DNA from: Amycolatopsis thailandensis
GTDB lineage: Bacteria > Actinomycetota > Actinomycetes > Mycobacteriales > Pseudonocardiaceae
Length of the DNA: 64,000 bases
NCBI RefSeq assembly: GCF_002234405.1
Contig: NZ_NMQT01000055.1
Location: 58,881 to 122,880 of the forward strand
Direction: 5' to 3'
The notes below the pieces were generated by a model. That model worked only from the letters and a program-made list of their open reading frames with translations. It was not told where the DNA came from and ran no database searches. Each line of letters begins with the position of its first letter. Within the stretch, counting starts at the first letter, position 1. Below, in pieces: positions 1-7,978 of the stretch. The position numbers and the translations under genes were made by a program.

Positions 1-207
1 CTGCGACTGGCCGGTCATCGCGGCGATCTGGCGCTGCGAAACACCGTGCTTGCGCAACAGGCGGTACACGGACGAAATCTCCCGTGTCGCCAGTGCCGCC
101 CGCATCTCCGCCTGTTCCCAGGCATCCGGCGGCACGGGGTGACTCTGGCGGCCCGAAGTGTTCGTGTCCGAGCCGGCGACAGCGCCGCCACCGATACTGG
201 CGTCCAT
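1..207 (-). CDS. Helix-turn-helix transcriptional regulator, N-terminal part (runs off the left edge)
   Basis: Only the first 69 codons are inside the window; the rest lies beyond base 1. After a Gly/Ser-rich start, the segment RKHGVSQRQIAAMTGQSQ reads as the first helices of an XRE-type helix-turn-helix, so a DNA-binding role is likely. The ATG at 207 is preceded by a GAGGGGG ribosome site, and a TACGCT -10 element sits at 243-248 on this strand, giving a leader of roughly 30 nt. The effector domain, if any, cannot be seen. The divergent neighbours are two small proteins that it might control, but no operator was found. Confidence 0.75.
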   Translation of the reverse strand, partial: MDASIGGGAVAGSDTNTSGRQSHPVPPDAWEQAEMRAALATREISSVYRLLRKHGVSQRQIAAMTGQSQ

Positions 208-525
208 TGCGCCCCCTCACAGTTCCGTTGGGGTCGAGAAACAGCGTAGGCACACCTATTCAACCGTGCGAAACACCGGATCGCCCGTCGTGATCGGCCC
301 GGCAGAAGTCGTTTGACCGCTTACCGTGAAACCTCGTCCGGTCACCGCTATGACGGCGGTTCGACCTTCTTTCGCCCTCGGTTTCACATCACTGTAGTTG
401 TCAGATCTCCGTGACCGACCAGCCACCGGCAGCGATCACAGAGAGCTACCAAGTCTCCGAACCCCCTAAAGGTGCGGACACGCGGATATGAAGACGACGT
501 GGAACGAGAGAGCGGAGAAGAGCCA
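208..525. other. Intergenic region between divergent genes
   Basis: This 318-bp gap lies between the HTH gene (leftward) and the small-protein pair (rightward). It holds the leftward -10 candidate at 243-248. A 25-codon GTG frame at about 411-490 ends just before the next gene but has no ribosome site. No clear repeat or RNA structure is visible. Confidence 0.4.
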
Positions 526-900
526 GTGGAGTTCGTGGACTCGATCGCAACAGGCTCCATCACCGCGGGACGGCCCGGTATGCCGACGCGCCACCTGCGT
601 GCGGCCGGCCCCGCCGGTCAGCAGGCGGTCGCGGTCGCACCCGGCGCCAACCGCCCGGTCTCTCCTTCGGCCCCGGTCGACCCCCGTACCGCGAGTGTGC
701 GCCGTTACGAAGGCGGACAACTGATCTGGCGCGTGCAGTGCGGCGATCTCATCAGCCGTGAACGCGCCGTCACCGTGTTCGTCGAAGACAACCAGGTGGT
801 TCTCGTCTCGCCGCCAGGAGAGACCGCGCGCCTGACGTCCGGCCAGCTCGGACAGCTCAGGGCAGCGCTCAACGAAGCCGCCAAGATGGCGGAAAGGTAA
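526..900 (+). CDS. Conserved hypothetical protein
   Basis: This 124-residue protein is not recognised. The N-terminal half is Ala/Pro-rich and looks disordered. The C-terminal half is compact, with a hydrophobic beta-rich stretch (VTVFVEDNQVVLVSPPG) and a final helix (QLGQLRAALNEAAKMAE). There is no signal peptide or membrane segment. The frame is open from a GTG at 472, but the GTG at 526 is preferred because GGAG lies 8 nt upstream. The next gene begins 13 nt after the stop, so the two are probably co-transcribed. The pair may belong to the small-protein partners often found beside XRE regulators in actinobacteria, which is inference from layout only. Confidence 0.7.
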   Translation: MEFVDSIATGSITAGRPGMPTRHLRAAGPAGQQAVAVAPGANRPVSPSAPVDPRTASVRRYEGGQLIWRVQCGDLISRERAVTVFVEDNQVVLVSPPGETARLTSGQLGQLRAALNEAAKMAER

Positions 901-913
901 CGGTGAGTTCTCC

Positions 914-1312
914 GTGGATCAGGTCCTAGGGCAAGTCCTCCGCAACGCGGTTTGGGAACGCCTCGACATGCTCTCCGATCTCGCGACCCGGGCCGACGCG
1001 CAGTCGCTCGTCTCCGTCGCCCGCTCGGAGCTCCCCCGGCTGACCGAAGGCTGGCGCGCGATGCTCCAGGCGCACGAGCCCGACGAGCGCGGCGACTGCC
1101 CCACGTGCTCGACCCGCTGGCACAGGTGCAAGGCCCCCTGCTCGGTCTGGCAGGTCGCGCACGAGCACCTGGTCGCCGGTGGCCTCGCCCCTCAGCAGAC
1201 CGCCGCCACCCAAGACCGTCGGCGCCGTGTCCCCGGGCAGAGCCGCGTGAGCGCGGCCGAAACCACCGGCAGGCACGCGCTGGTCGACCCGCGTCGTCCC
1301 ATCACAGCCTGA
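914..1312 (+). CDS. Small Cys/His-rich protein
   Basis: This 132-residue protein has no certain family assignment. The N-terminal 55 residues look helical. The centre contains CPTC, then HRCKAPC about seven residues later, and a following His, an arrangement that could bind a zinc ion. The C-terminal 45 residues are Arg/Gln-rich and probably disordered. The GTG start lies 13 nt after the upstream gene, with a weak GGTGAG ribosome site, so translation may be coupled. A role as an adaptor or DNA/RNA-associated protein is possible but unproven. Metal binding is inferred from the cysteine spacing alone. Confidence 0.65.
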   Translation: MDQVLGQVLRNAVWERLDMLSDLATRADAQSLVSVARSELPRLTEGWRAMLQAHEPDERGDCPTCSTRWHRCKAPCSVWQVAHEHLVAGGLAPQQTAATQDRRRRVPGQSRVSAAETTGRHALVDPRRPITA

Positions 1313-1623
1313 AAAGCCGGCGAGTGAACGGCGGTCCGAGCGCCCCCTCGGCAACCACGCCACGATCTCGCCTTCGCCGGCGGCGGTTCGCGCGTACCCC
1401 CGAACGTGACGAGCCGCTCTCGGTAATCATCCCGGTCCCCACCGCGATTAATCGAAAATTATCGGCAGAACACCTAGCGAACGTAGTAATCGGTCGCTAG
1501 ATTCAAGATCACAAACGCAGCGCGATACCTACCCCGAGGCCAGCGCTGTCATCCCCCGAACCCCGCGGGCCGGTGCCGTTGCACTCCCCTCCCCCGACCG
1601 GCACCGGTCCGCGGTCTCCAACC
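1313..1623. other. Intergenic region with two inverted repeats
   Basis: This 311-bp gap separates the Cys-rich gene from the 3' end of the MFS gene. An inverted repeat with CTAGCGA arms (1474-1480 and 1494-1500) follows an unusually AT-rich stretch at about 1445-1520. A strong hairpin at 1563-1614 is listed separately as a terminator. No further gene is supported. Confidence 0.45.
1563..1614 (-). terminator. Long hairpin downstream of the MFS gene
   Basis: Arms of 16 bp (CCGCGGGCCGGTGCCG and its complement with one mismatch) surround a loop of about 20 nt. It lies 9 nt past the stop of the leftward MFS gene. There is no U-tract, which is common for hairpin-type ends in high-GC actinobacteria. 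Confidence 0.55.
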
Positions 1624-2880
1624 TCAGCTGACCGTTTTCACCCGCGTGACCAGCACCGCGGCGATGACGGTGGACAGTGCCGAAGCCGCGAAGAGGCTCG
1701 GGTAGCCGCCCAGGTAGGCCAGGATCGGCGCGGTCAGCATCGGCGCCACCACCTGCGGCAGCGAGTTCGCGATGTTGATGACCCCGAGATCCTTCGCCCG
1801 GTCCTGCGCGGCGGGCAGCACTTGCGTGAGCATCGCCAGCGCGACAGCCATGTACGCGCCGAAACCGACTCCGAGCAGTGGCGACGCCGCGAGCGCGGCC
1901 GTCCAGTTCTGCCAGACGACCAGCAGCAGCGCGGCGACGGCCATCACCGCCGACGCGGCGAGGACGTACGGTTTGCGCCGCCCGGACTTGTCGGAGAAGT
2001 GCCCGGCGACGAGCGCGCCGACGACGAGGGCGGCGCCGTAGAGCCCCATCATGATGAGCAGGCCGGTGTCCGGGTCTTCGTAATGCACCGCGTCCTTGAG
2101 GAAGAACAGCAGGTACAGGGTGCCGAAGGCGTTGCCGAGACCGATCATGAAGTGACAGCCCCACGCCCAAGCGAAGTCCGGATGCTCACGCGGCGAGATC
2201 CACAGGTTCGCCAGTACGTCCCGGGTCCGCGCGGACGGGCGGTACGCGACCGGCAGTCGCGCGTCCGGCGTGCGCAGGACGAACGCCGCCGCGCCCGCGA
2301 GCACGATGGCCGCGCAGACCGCGTAGCCCAGCGGGAGACCGGCGAGGTCGAGCATCACCACGACCACCACCGCGCCGAGCACGGTCCCGAGCATCTGGGC
2401 GATGCCGACCAGCCCGCCGACCTGCGCGCGCTGCGGCACGGGCACCCGGTCCGCGATCGCCGAGACGAGCATCGCGAGCATTCCGTTCAGGCCTGCTTGG
2501 ACCAGGCACCAGCCGAGCACCATGACCGCGACGTTCGGCGCGAACGCGAGGACGAGCAGTCCGGCCGCGGCGATGACCGCCCCGGCGGCCGTCCACGGAT
2601 GACGACGGCCGCGGGCGTGACAGGTCCGGTCCGAGAGCAGGCCGACGACCGGGTTGGCGATCAGCGCGACGACCGCGCCGACCCCGGTGACGAGACTGAA
2701 CACCGCTTCCTTGTCGGCCGCGTCCAGTATCTCGGCCTGCTTCGGCAGGAGAACCTGGATGGGCGCGTAAACCCCGAGCCAGAGCGCGATGTTCGCGAAG
2801 AACAGCAGACTCATCCAGCCGGCGCGGACCCGGGCGACCGGCTCGGCGAGCGCCTCGGGCAGATCCCTGACCTCACTCAT
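1624..2880 (-). CDS. MFS sugar transporter, glycoside-pentoside-hexuronide symporter-like
   Basis: A 418-residue integral membrane protein with about twelve hydrophobic segments. The loop LLSDRTCHARGRRHPW, about 80 residues in, matches the conserved N-half loop of the GPH/MFS_2 family. A second SDKSGRRKPY loop occupies the equivalent place in the C half. It probably imports a glycoside or disaccharide by cation symport. Its ATG overlaps the end of the beta-glucosidase gene by 8 nt, so the two are translationally coupled and likely form an uptake-and-hydrolysis pair. The substrate cannot be read from sequence; cello- or other beta-linked oligosaccharides are plausible from the partner. Confidence 0.88.
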   Translation of the reverse strand: MSEVRDLPEALAEPVARVRAGWMSLLFFANIALWLGVYAPIQVLLPKQAEILDAADKEAVFSLVTGVGAVVALIANPVVGLLSDRTCHARGRRHPWTAAGAVIAAAGLLVLAFAPNVAVMVLGWCLVQAGLNGMLAMLVSAIADRVPVPQRAQVGGLVGIAQMLGTVLGAVVVVVMLDLAGLPLGYAVCAAIVLAGAAAFVLRTPDARLPVAYRPSARTRDVLANLWISPREHPDFAWAWGCHFMIGLGNAFGTLYLLFFLKDAVHYEDPDTGLLIMMGLYGAALVVGALVAGHFSDKSGRRKPYVLAASAVMAVAALLLVVWQNWTAALAASPLLGVGFGAYMAVALAMLTQVLPAAQDRAKDLGVINIANSLPQVVAPMLTAPILAYLGGYPSLFAASALSTVIAAVLVTRVKTVS

Positions 2881-4195
2881 GGCGGATCAGTTCCCGGTAC
2901 CAGCCGAAGGAATCCTTCGGCGTCCGCTTCTGCGTCTCGTAGTCGATGTGCACCAGGCCGAAGCGCGGCTGGTAGCCCTTCGACCATTCGAAGTTGTCCA
3001 TCAAGGACCAGACGAAGTACCCGCGGACGTCGACGCCGGCGTCCATCGCTTCGCGGACCGCGACGAGGTGGCTGTCGAGGAAGTCGATGCGCTCCTGGTC
3101 GTGAACGTGCCCGTCTTCGGCGACGACGTCGTCGAAACTGCACCCGTTCTCGGTGATGAAGACGGGCGGGAGGTGCTCGCGGTAGCGGTCGTGGAAGCCG
3201 ACGAGCAGATCGCGCAGGCCGTGCGGGACGATCGGGGAATCGTTGGTGGTCATGGGATAGCCCTCGATCGCGCGAAGCTCGAAGGGCAGCGGGTTGCCCT
3301 CACCGGGCGCAGCGACCCCCTGCGGCTCGTAGTAGTTCACACCGTAGAAGTCGAGCGACTGCGCGATGGTGGGCAGATCGTCGGCGAAATCCTTCGGGAG
3401 ATGTTCGACGACTTGTTCGGGATAACGGCCGAGGAGCACCGGATCCGCGTAAGTGCGATTGATGAGGGCGTCGATCCATTCGCCCGCGGCCTTGTCTTCC
3501 GGCGAATCGGAGGCAGGCCAGATCGGCGAATGATTGTTGGCCGTGCCGATTTCGCGGGCGCCCGCCGCGCGGAGGGCTTGGACGGCGAGACCGTGCGCGA
3601 GATTCTGGTAGTGCGCGGTGGGCAGGGCGTCGAGCAGGAGCGTCTTGCCGGGGGCGTACTCGCCGATCGCGTACCCGAAGATCGACATGACCATGGGCTC
3701 GTTGAGCGGGATCCACATTTTCACCCGATCGGAGAAGCGCTCGCCCAGAATGGCGGCGTACTCACCGAAGCGTTCGGCGGTATCACGGGAGAGCCAGCCG
3801 CCCTTGTCCTCGAGCGCCTGCGGGAGGTCCCAGTGGAAGAGTGTCCCCGTCGGCGCGATGCCGGCGGCGCAGACCTCGTCGATCACTTCGTCATAGAAGG
3901 CAAGGCCTTCGGCGTTGGGCTTACCCTCGCCGTCGGGCTGGATCCGGGGCCAGGCGAAGGACAAGCGATACGCGCCGACGCCGAGTTCGGCCATCAGGGC
4001 GATGTCCTCGCGGAAGCGGTGGAAGTGGTCGGCGGCCACCCTGGCATGCTCGGCCCGCGCGATCTTTCCCTCCGTTTCGGTGAACGTGTCCCAAATGGAC
4101 TGTCCCCGGCCGCCTTCCCCGGTCGCCCCCTCGATCTGGAAGGCGGAGGTCGAAACACCCCACAGGAAATCGGACGGGAAGGTCGGATTCTCCAC
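2873..4195 (-). CDS. Glycoside hydrolase family 1 beta-glucosidase
   Basis: A 440-residue protein of normal GH1 length that hydrolyses beta-glucosides with retention of configuration. The N terminus FLWGVSTSAFQIEGA is the GH1 entry motif. NEP near residue 167 carries the acid/base glutamate, and ITENG near residue 349 carries the nucleophile. There is no signal peptide, so it should act on imported sugars in the cytoplasm. The start is a GTG with an AGGAAAGG ribosome site. It is the first gene of a two-gene operon with the overlapping MFS transporter and is divergent from a TetR regulator, which probably controls it. Confidence 0.95.
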   Translation of the reverse strand: MENPTFPSDFLWGVSTSAFQIEGATGEGGRGQSIWDTFTETEGKIARAEHARVAADHFHRFREDIALMAELGVGAYRLSFAWPRIQPDGEGKPNAEGLAFYDEVIDEVCAAGIAPTGTLFHWDLPQALEDKGGWLSRDTAERFGEYAAILGERFSDRVKMWIPLNEPMVMSIFGYAIGEYAPGKTLLLDALPTAHYQNLAHGLAVQALRAAGAREIGTANNHSPIWPASDSPEDKAAGEWIDALINRTYADPVLLGRYPEQVVEHLPKDFADDLPTIAQSLDFYGVNYYEPQGVAAPGEGNPLPFELRAIEGYPMTTNDSPIVPHGLRDLLVGFHDRYREHLPPVFITENGCSFDDVVAEDGHVHDQERIDFLDSHLVAVREAMDAGVDVRGYFVWSLMDNFEWSKGYQPRFGLVHIDYETQKRTPKDSFGWYRELIRHE

Positions 4196-4227
4196 CGGCT
4201 ACGCACCTTTCCTCTTCAGACTCGGCC

Positions 4228-4254
4228 GAACATGAAAAGTTCTCAGATACTATG
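4228..4254. promoter_or_regulatory. Divergent promoter/operator region of the beta-glucosidase operon and TetR gene
   Basis: GAAC-N7-GTTC (4228-4242) is a small inverted repeat in the 126-bp divergent gap. It is followed by TACTAT, a possible -10 element. It is the best visible candidate for a TetR operator, but the arms are short and the assignment is tentative. Confidence 0.3.
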
Positions 4255-4321
4255 CCTTCACTCGACCGTGGGGAACCCCGTCGGCACGATAAAGTCGCAG
4301 ATCAGCGAAGGAGGAGCCCGA

Positions 4322-4963
4322 GTGTCCGACATCCAGGCCGCGAAACCGCAAGCGGAGACGACTCCGCTCCGGCGGCAGCCCGTCCAGCAACGAAGTGCCA
4401 AGCGGGTGGAGCAGATGCTCGACGCCAGCGCCCAGCTGATCGACGAACTCGGTTACGACGCACTGACGACCACGCTGATCGCCAAGCGCGCCGGGGTGGC
4501 CGTCGGGTCGCTGTACCAGTTCTTCCCCGACAAGCGGGCCGTGGTGCAGGCGCTGACGCAGCGCAATCTCGAACGGTTCGTCGCCTCGGTTTCGGAGACG
4601 CTCAACGAACTCGCGCCCGAACACTGGTGGGACGTCGTGGACTCGATCCTCGACATCTATCTGGCGATGCACCGTGAGGTGCCCGGATTCTCGAAGGTCC
4701 ACTTCGGTGACGTCGTGGACCGGCAGCTCCTGGACGAGACTCGCGACAACAACGCCGTCATCGTCGACGCCCTCACCGAAATCCTTTCGGCGCGGATCGC
4801 GTCGCCGCTGGACGACATCCGGTTCGCTTTGACGATCGCGAACGAGACGGCGGACGCGCTGCTGAAGCTGGCTTTCCGCCGGGACCCGCGAGGGGACGAG
4901 CGGATCGTGGCGGAGGCGAAGTCGGTCGTTAAGGGCTACCTGGCGAGCAAGTTCGGCGCCTGA
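4322..4963 (+). CDS. TetR-family transcriptional regulator
   Basis: A 213-residue regulator. The N-terminal domain holds the typical TetR helix-turn-helix (TTTLIAKRAGVAVGSLYQFF, about residues 53-72). The C-terminal ligand-binding domain is variable and gives no ligand hint. The GTG at 4322 is chosen because GGAGGAG lies just upstream; the frame is open much further left but without a plausible start. It is divergent from the GH1/MFS operon, so it likely represses that operon until a sugar or aglycone binds. Downstream lie hairpin repeats that probably end its transcript. Confidence 0.88.
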   Translation: MSDIQAAKPQAETTPLRRQPVQQRSAKRVEQMLDASAQLIDELGYDALTTTLIAKRAGVAVGSLYQFFPDKRAVVQALTQRNLERFVASVSETLNELAPEHWWDVVDSILDIYLAMHREVPGFSKVHFGDVVDRQLLDETRDNNAVIVDALTEILSARIASPLDDIRFALTIANETADALLKLAFRRDPRGDERIVAEAKSVVKGYLASKFGA

Positions 4964-4987
4964 GGCTCCTTGCGTTCCTGGGCTAGC

Positions 4988-5038
4988 GTCCCCAATGTGG
5001 CATTGGGGACGTTGAGTGTCCCCAAAGCCACATTGGGA
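4988..5038. repeat. Nested palindromes (GTCCCCAAT / ATTGGGGAC)
   Basis: GTCCCCAATGTGGC continues into ATTGGGGAC (4988-5010), a near-perfect palindrome. A second copy follows at 5016-5038. A longer stem can also form between ATGTGGC-ATTGGGGAC and GTCCCCAAA-GCCACAT. It lies 25 nt after the TetR stop and could act as terminator; the doubled structure is more elaborate than a terminator needs. Confidence 0.6.
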
Positions 5039-5084
5039 GCACCTCGGCCTTGATCGGTCCATTGTGGACTTGGAGTCTGGTGGG

Positions 5085-5125
5085 AAGGCCCCCTTCAGGA
5101 CGTTCATCGTCTCGAAGGGGGCCTT
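5085..5125. repeat. Palindromic element with AAGGCCCCCTTC arms
   Basis: Twelve-base arms (AAGGCCCCCTTC and GAAGGGGGCCTT) flank a 17-nt loop. The same arm type recurs at 30109-30155, 36759-36803 and, more loosely, at 46687-46720 and 50780-50805. It may serve as a bidirectional terminator or belong to a dispersed repeat family. Confidence 0.6.
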
Positions 5126-5246
5126 GCCGTCACCGGTGGATCCCCCTTGCTCCATTCGTGTCCACCGATGCCCGGATCCCAAGTCTCAGCAGTCACACGT
5201 CCCCCACCAACCACGCCACGACCTAGTCTGACCTGGCCTTATCCAG

Positions 5247-5289
5247 TTATCCACACAACTTGTCCACACCCACCCACAGTTGTGGACAA
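5247..5289. promoter_or_regulatory. Cluster of three DnaA boxes
   Basis: TTATCCACA (5247-5255), TTGTCCACA (5260-5268) and the inverted TGTGGACAA (5281-5289) lie within 43 bp. All three fit the DnaA-box consensus. The stretch from about 5170 to 5391 contains no gene. It could titrate DnaA or control local transcription; there is no adjacent dnaA/dnaN, so it is not the main origin on this evidence. Confidence 0.6.
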
Positions 5290-5391
5290 CCTCGCCCCTC
5301 CCACCTCGGCTCCCCCTCCCCCGACACCCCCTCCCGATACGCTGGTGCGGGGCGCGCCCCCCAGGGACGGGTGGGGGGTGGGGTTCGCGGG

Positions 5392-6576
5392 TCAGCCGAA
5401 GTTTTGGGACTCGCCTCGGTAGGTGGGGACCGTCCGGTCGACGCGGTCGCCGATGACGACGTGGTAGTGCGTGAAGCGTTCGGCGAGTTCGCCGGCCTTC
5501 GCGTGGCGCAGCCAGACGCGGTCGCCGAGCCGCAGATGGCGGGCCGCTTCGCCGGACACGGGAGTCTGGACTTCGCCGGCGCCTTCGAATCCGAGCAGCG
5601 AGAGACCTTCGGGCAGGTACGGCGTCGGCTGGCGCGAAGACTCCGTTGGGCCCGAAGCGATGTAGCCGCCGGAGAAGAGCGTCGCGACCTTCGGCGCCGG
5701 ACGCCGGACGACGGGGAGCGCGAACATCGCGGCCGGGCGCGGCGAGAAGTGCGCGTAGCCGTCGAACAACGTCGGCCCGATCAGGCCCGAGCCCGCCGCG
5801 ATCTCGGTGACGGCCGCTTCGGCGCCGGTCGACTCCACGCTGCCGCTGCCGCCGCCGTTGACGAACTCCAGATCCGCCAGCGCCCGCACCGCTTTCACCG
5901 CGGCCGCGCGGCGTTTCGCGATCTCCACAATGGACTTCCGCTGCATCCAGCCGATGGCCGAGTTCTTGACGCCACCGCCCGCCGCGTCGCCGAGCCCGGC
6001 GATCTGGCCTTCGTACGCCATCATCCCGACGAGCCGGAAACCCTTGCGGGACAAGATGGTCCGCGCCAGATCCGCGGCCTGCCGCGGGCTGAACACCGGT
6101 GAGCGCCGAGTGCCGATGTGCACTCCGGGCAGCGGCCGCCACGAAGCGTCGAGTTCGAGACACACGCGGATTTCGGGATGCCCCTGTCCCAGCGCGGCAT
6201 CGACCAGGTCGAGGTGTTCGGGCGAATCGACCATGATCGAGATCGCCGCGCGCGCCCGGTCGTTCGCCGCCAGCCGTCGCAACGCGCCGTGATCGGCGGT
6301 CGGATACGCGACGACGATGTCCTCGGACGTCCCCTGCTCGACGTGCCAGACGGCTTCGGCGAGCGAGTAGCACATGAGGCCTTCGAAGCCGGGCCGCGCG
6401 AGCACGCGTTCGAGCAGATATCGGCAGCGGACGGACTTGCTGACCACGCGGATCGGCTTGCCGTTCGCCCGCCTCAGCAGGTCGGCGCCGTTCGCGTCGA
6501 ACGCATCCAAGTCGACAACCGCGAACGGAGGATCCAGATCCTTCGTCGCCAAGTCGTACACCGTCGCACTGGTCAC
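5392..6576 (-). CDS. PLP-dependent amino acid deaminase/aldolase, alanine racemase fold
   Basis: A 394-residue enzyme of the fold-type III PLP group related to D-threonine aldolase and D-serine dehydratase. The barrel starts at about residue 17 with FAVVDLDAFDAN. The lysine in VVSKSVR (K47) should form the Schiff base. The C-terminal beta domain includes LRLGDRVWLRHAKAGE, typical of the DSD1-like metal-binding end. It probably cleaves or deaminates a D-hydroxyamino acid; the exact substrate is unknown. The start is a GTG. It is divergent from an FAD sugar-alcohol/lactone oxidase, a pairing that suggests shared regulation. Confidence 0.8.
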   Translation of the reverse strand: MTSATVYDLATKDLDPPFAVVDLDAFDANGADLLRRANGKPIRVVSKSVRCRYLLERVLARPGFEGLMCYSLAEAVWHVEQGTSEDIVVAYPTADHGALRRLAANDRARAAISIMVDSPEHLDLVDAALGQGHPEIRVCLELDASWRPLPGVHIGTRRSPVFSPRQAADLARTILSRKGFRLVGMMAYEGQIAGLGDAAGGGVKNSAIGWMQRKSIVEIAKRRAAAVKAVRALADLEFVNGGGSGSVESTGAEAAVTEIAAGSGLIGPTLFDGYAHFSPRPAAMFALPVVRRPAPKVATLFSGGYIASGPTESSRQPTPYLPEGLSLLGFEGAGEVQTPVSGEAARHLRLGDRVWLRHAKAGELAERFTHYHVVIGDRVDRTVPTYRGESQNFG

Positions 6577-6603
6577 CCGAACTAAGGTACGACAGAAGGG
6601 CTT

Positions 6604-6633
6604 GAAACGCGAATACTATTCACTTACTGTTTC
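6604..6633. promoter_or_regulatory. Inverted repeats between divergent genes
   Basis: An 11-bp palindrome GAATACTATTC (6611-6621) sits inside a wider GAAAC (6604-6608) / GTTTC (6629-6633) pair. TACTAT can serve as a -10 element. This looks like an operator over the divergent promoters, but no dedicated regulator gene is adjacent. Confidence 0.35.
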
Positions 6634-6679
6634 GGCACTCGAACATCGCAAGAGCAGAGCCTCACGAAACGGGTGGCGC

Positions 6680-7978
6680 ATGACTCGGTGGACCAACTGG
6701 GCCGGAACCGCGACGGCGTCGCCGCTGCGCGTGCACCGGCCGCGCGGCACGGAGGAGATCGCCGAGGCGATCGGCCGGTCCGCCGCGGACGGAAGGCGCC
6801 TGCGCCCGCTGGGCAGCGGTCACTCGTTCACGGCGATCGCCGCCGCCGATTCGGACGCCATGGACCTGACCGGCTGGACCGGCATCGCGTCGGCCGACGT
6901 CGCGAAAGGCCTGGTCACGGTTCGCTCGGGCACCACGCTCAAGCAGCTCAACGCCGAACTCGACGCGCTCGGGCTGGCGATGACCAACCTCGGCGACATC
7001 GACGCGCAGACCGTGTCCGGCGCGATCTCGACCGGCACCCACGGCACCGGCGCCCGGCTCGGCGGGATCGCCACCCAGATCGCCGCGCTCGAACTCGTCC
7101 TCGCCGACGGCACCGTGGTCACCTGTTCGGCCGACGAACGCCCCGACCTCTTCTCCGCCGCGAGGGTCGGCCTCGGTGCCCTCGGCGTGATCAGCACGGT
7201 CACCCTGCGGTGTGAACCGTCGTTCCTGCTCTCCGCCCAGGAACGGCCGGAACCCCTCGAACAGGTCCTCGAAGGCTTCGACCGGTTCGCCGACGAGAAC
7301 GACCACTTCGAGTTCTACTGGTTCCCCTACGGCAAGAACGCCCTGGTCAAGCGCAACAACCGGCTTCCGGCGGGCAGCGAACACAAGCCGTTGAGCAAGG
7401 TGAAGGAATTCATCGACTACGAGGTCACGGAGAACGTCGCGTTCGGCGGCCTGTGCCGTCTCGGCCGCGCGGTGCCGAAACTCGTCCAGCCGCTCGGCCG
7501 GTTCGCCTCGAACATCCTCTCCGCCCGCGAATACAGCGACACATCGCATCGCGTCTTCGTGACGCATCGCGGCGTTCGGTTCGTCGAGTCGGAGTTCGCG
7601 ATCCCCCGCGAATCGCTGCACGACGTCTTCGCCGAACTCCGCGCGTTCGTCCCGAAGCTGGAGAACCCGGTCGCGTTCCCGGTGGAGGTGCGCGTCGCCG
7701 CCGCGGACGACATCTGGCTTTCGACGGCGAACGGCCGCGACTCCGCCTACATCGCGATCCACCAGTTCGTCGGCATGCCCTACCGCGAGTACTTCGCCGG
7801 ATTCGCGTCGATCGTCGGCGCGGTCGGCGGCCGCCCGCACTGGGGCAAGATGCACGACCTCGACGCGGCGACGCTGCGCTCGCGGTACCCGCGATTCGAC
7901 GACTTCACGCGGGTCCGCAAGGAGGTGGACCCGGCCGGTGTCTTCGCGAACACCTACCTCGACCGGGTCCTCGGCTAG
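6680..7978 (+). CDS. FAD-dependent alditol / D-arabinono-1,4-lactone oxidase-like protein
   Basis: A 432-residue flavoprotein. The N half is an FAD_binding_4 domain with GSGHSF at residues 45-50; its His (H48) is the covalent flavin anchor in alditol oxidases. Further FAD motifs are NLGDIDAQTVSGAISTGTHG. The C half is an ALO domain ending with the diagnostic RPHWGKMH. It likely oxidises a polyol or sugar lactone with O2 and makes H2O2. The ATG at 6680 follows a modest GGGTGG site. It converges on the prs-like gene, the two stop codons sharing CTAG. Confidence 0.88.
   Translation: MTRWTNWAGTATASPLRVHRPRGTEEIAEAIGRSAADGRRLRPLGSGHSFTAIAAADSDAMDLTGWTGIASADVAKGLVTVRSGTTLKQLNAELDALGLAMTNLGDIDAQTVSGAISTGTHGTGARLGGIATQIAALELVLADGTVVTCSADERPDLFSAARVGLGALGVISTVTLRCEPSFLLSAQERPEPLEQVLEGFDRFADENDHFEFYWFPYGKNALVKRNNRLPAGSEHKPLSKVKEFIDYEVTENVAFGGLCRLGRAVPKLVQPLGRFASNILSAREYSDTSHRVFVTHRGVRFVESEFAIPRESLHDVFAELRAFVPKLENPVAFPVEVRVAAADDIWLSTANGRDSAYIAIHQFVGMPYREYFAGFASIVGAVGGRPHWGKMHDLDAATLRSRYPRFDDFTRVRKEVDPAGVFANTYLDRVLG

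Noticed and set aside
411..490. 25-codon GTG frame before the first rightward gene
   Set aside because: No ribosome site and no leader-peptide or attenuator features; too short to support.
1573..3156. Long plus-strand frame opposite the MFS and GH1 genes
   Set aside because: His/Arg/Asp-rich shadow translation; the minus strand holds two full-length recognisable proteins.
5247..5289. DnaA-box cluster considered as oriC
   Set aside because: Only three boxes, no AT-rich unwinding element of note and no dnaA, dnaN or rpmH beside it.
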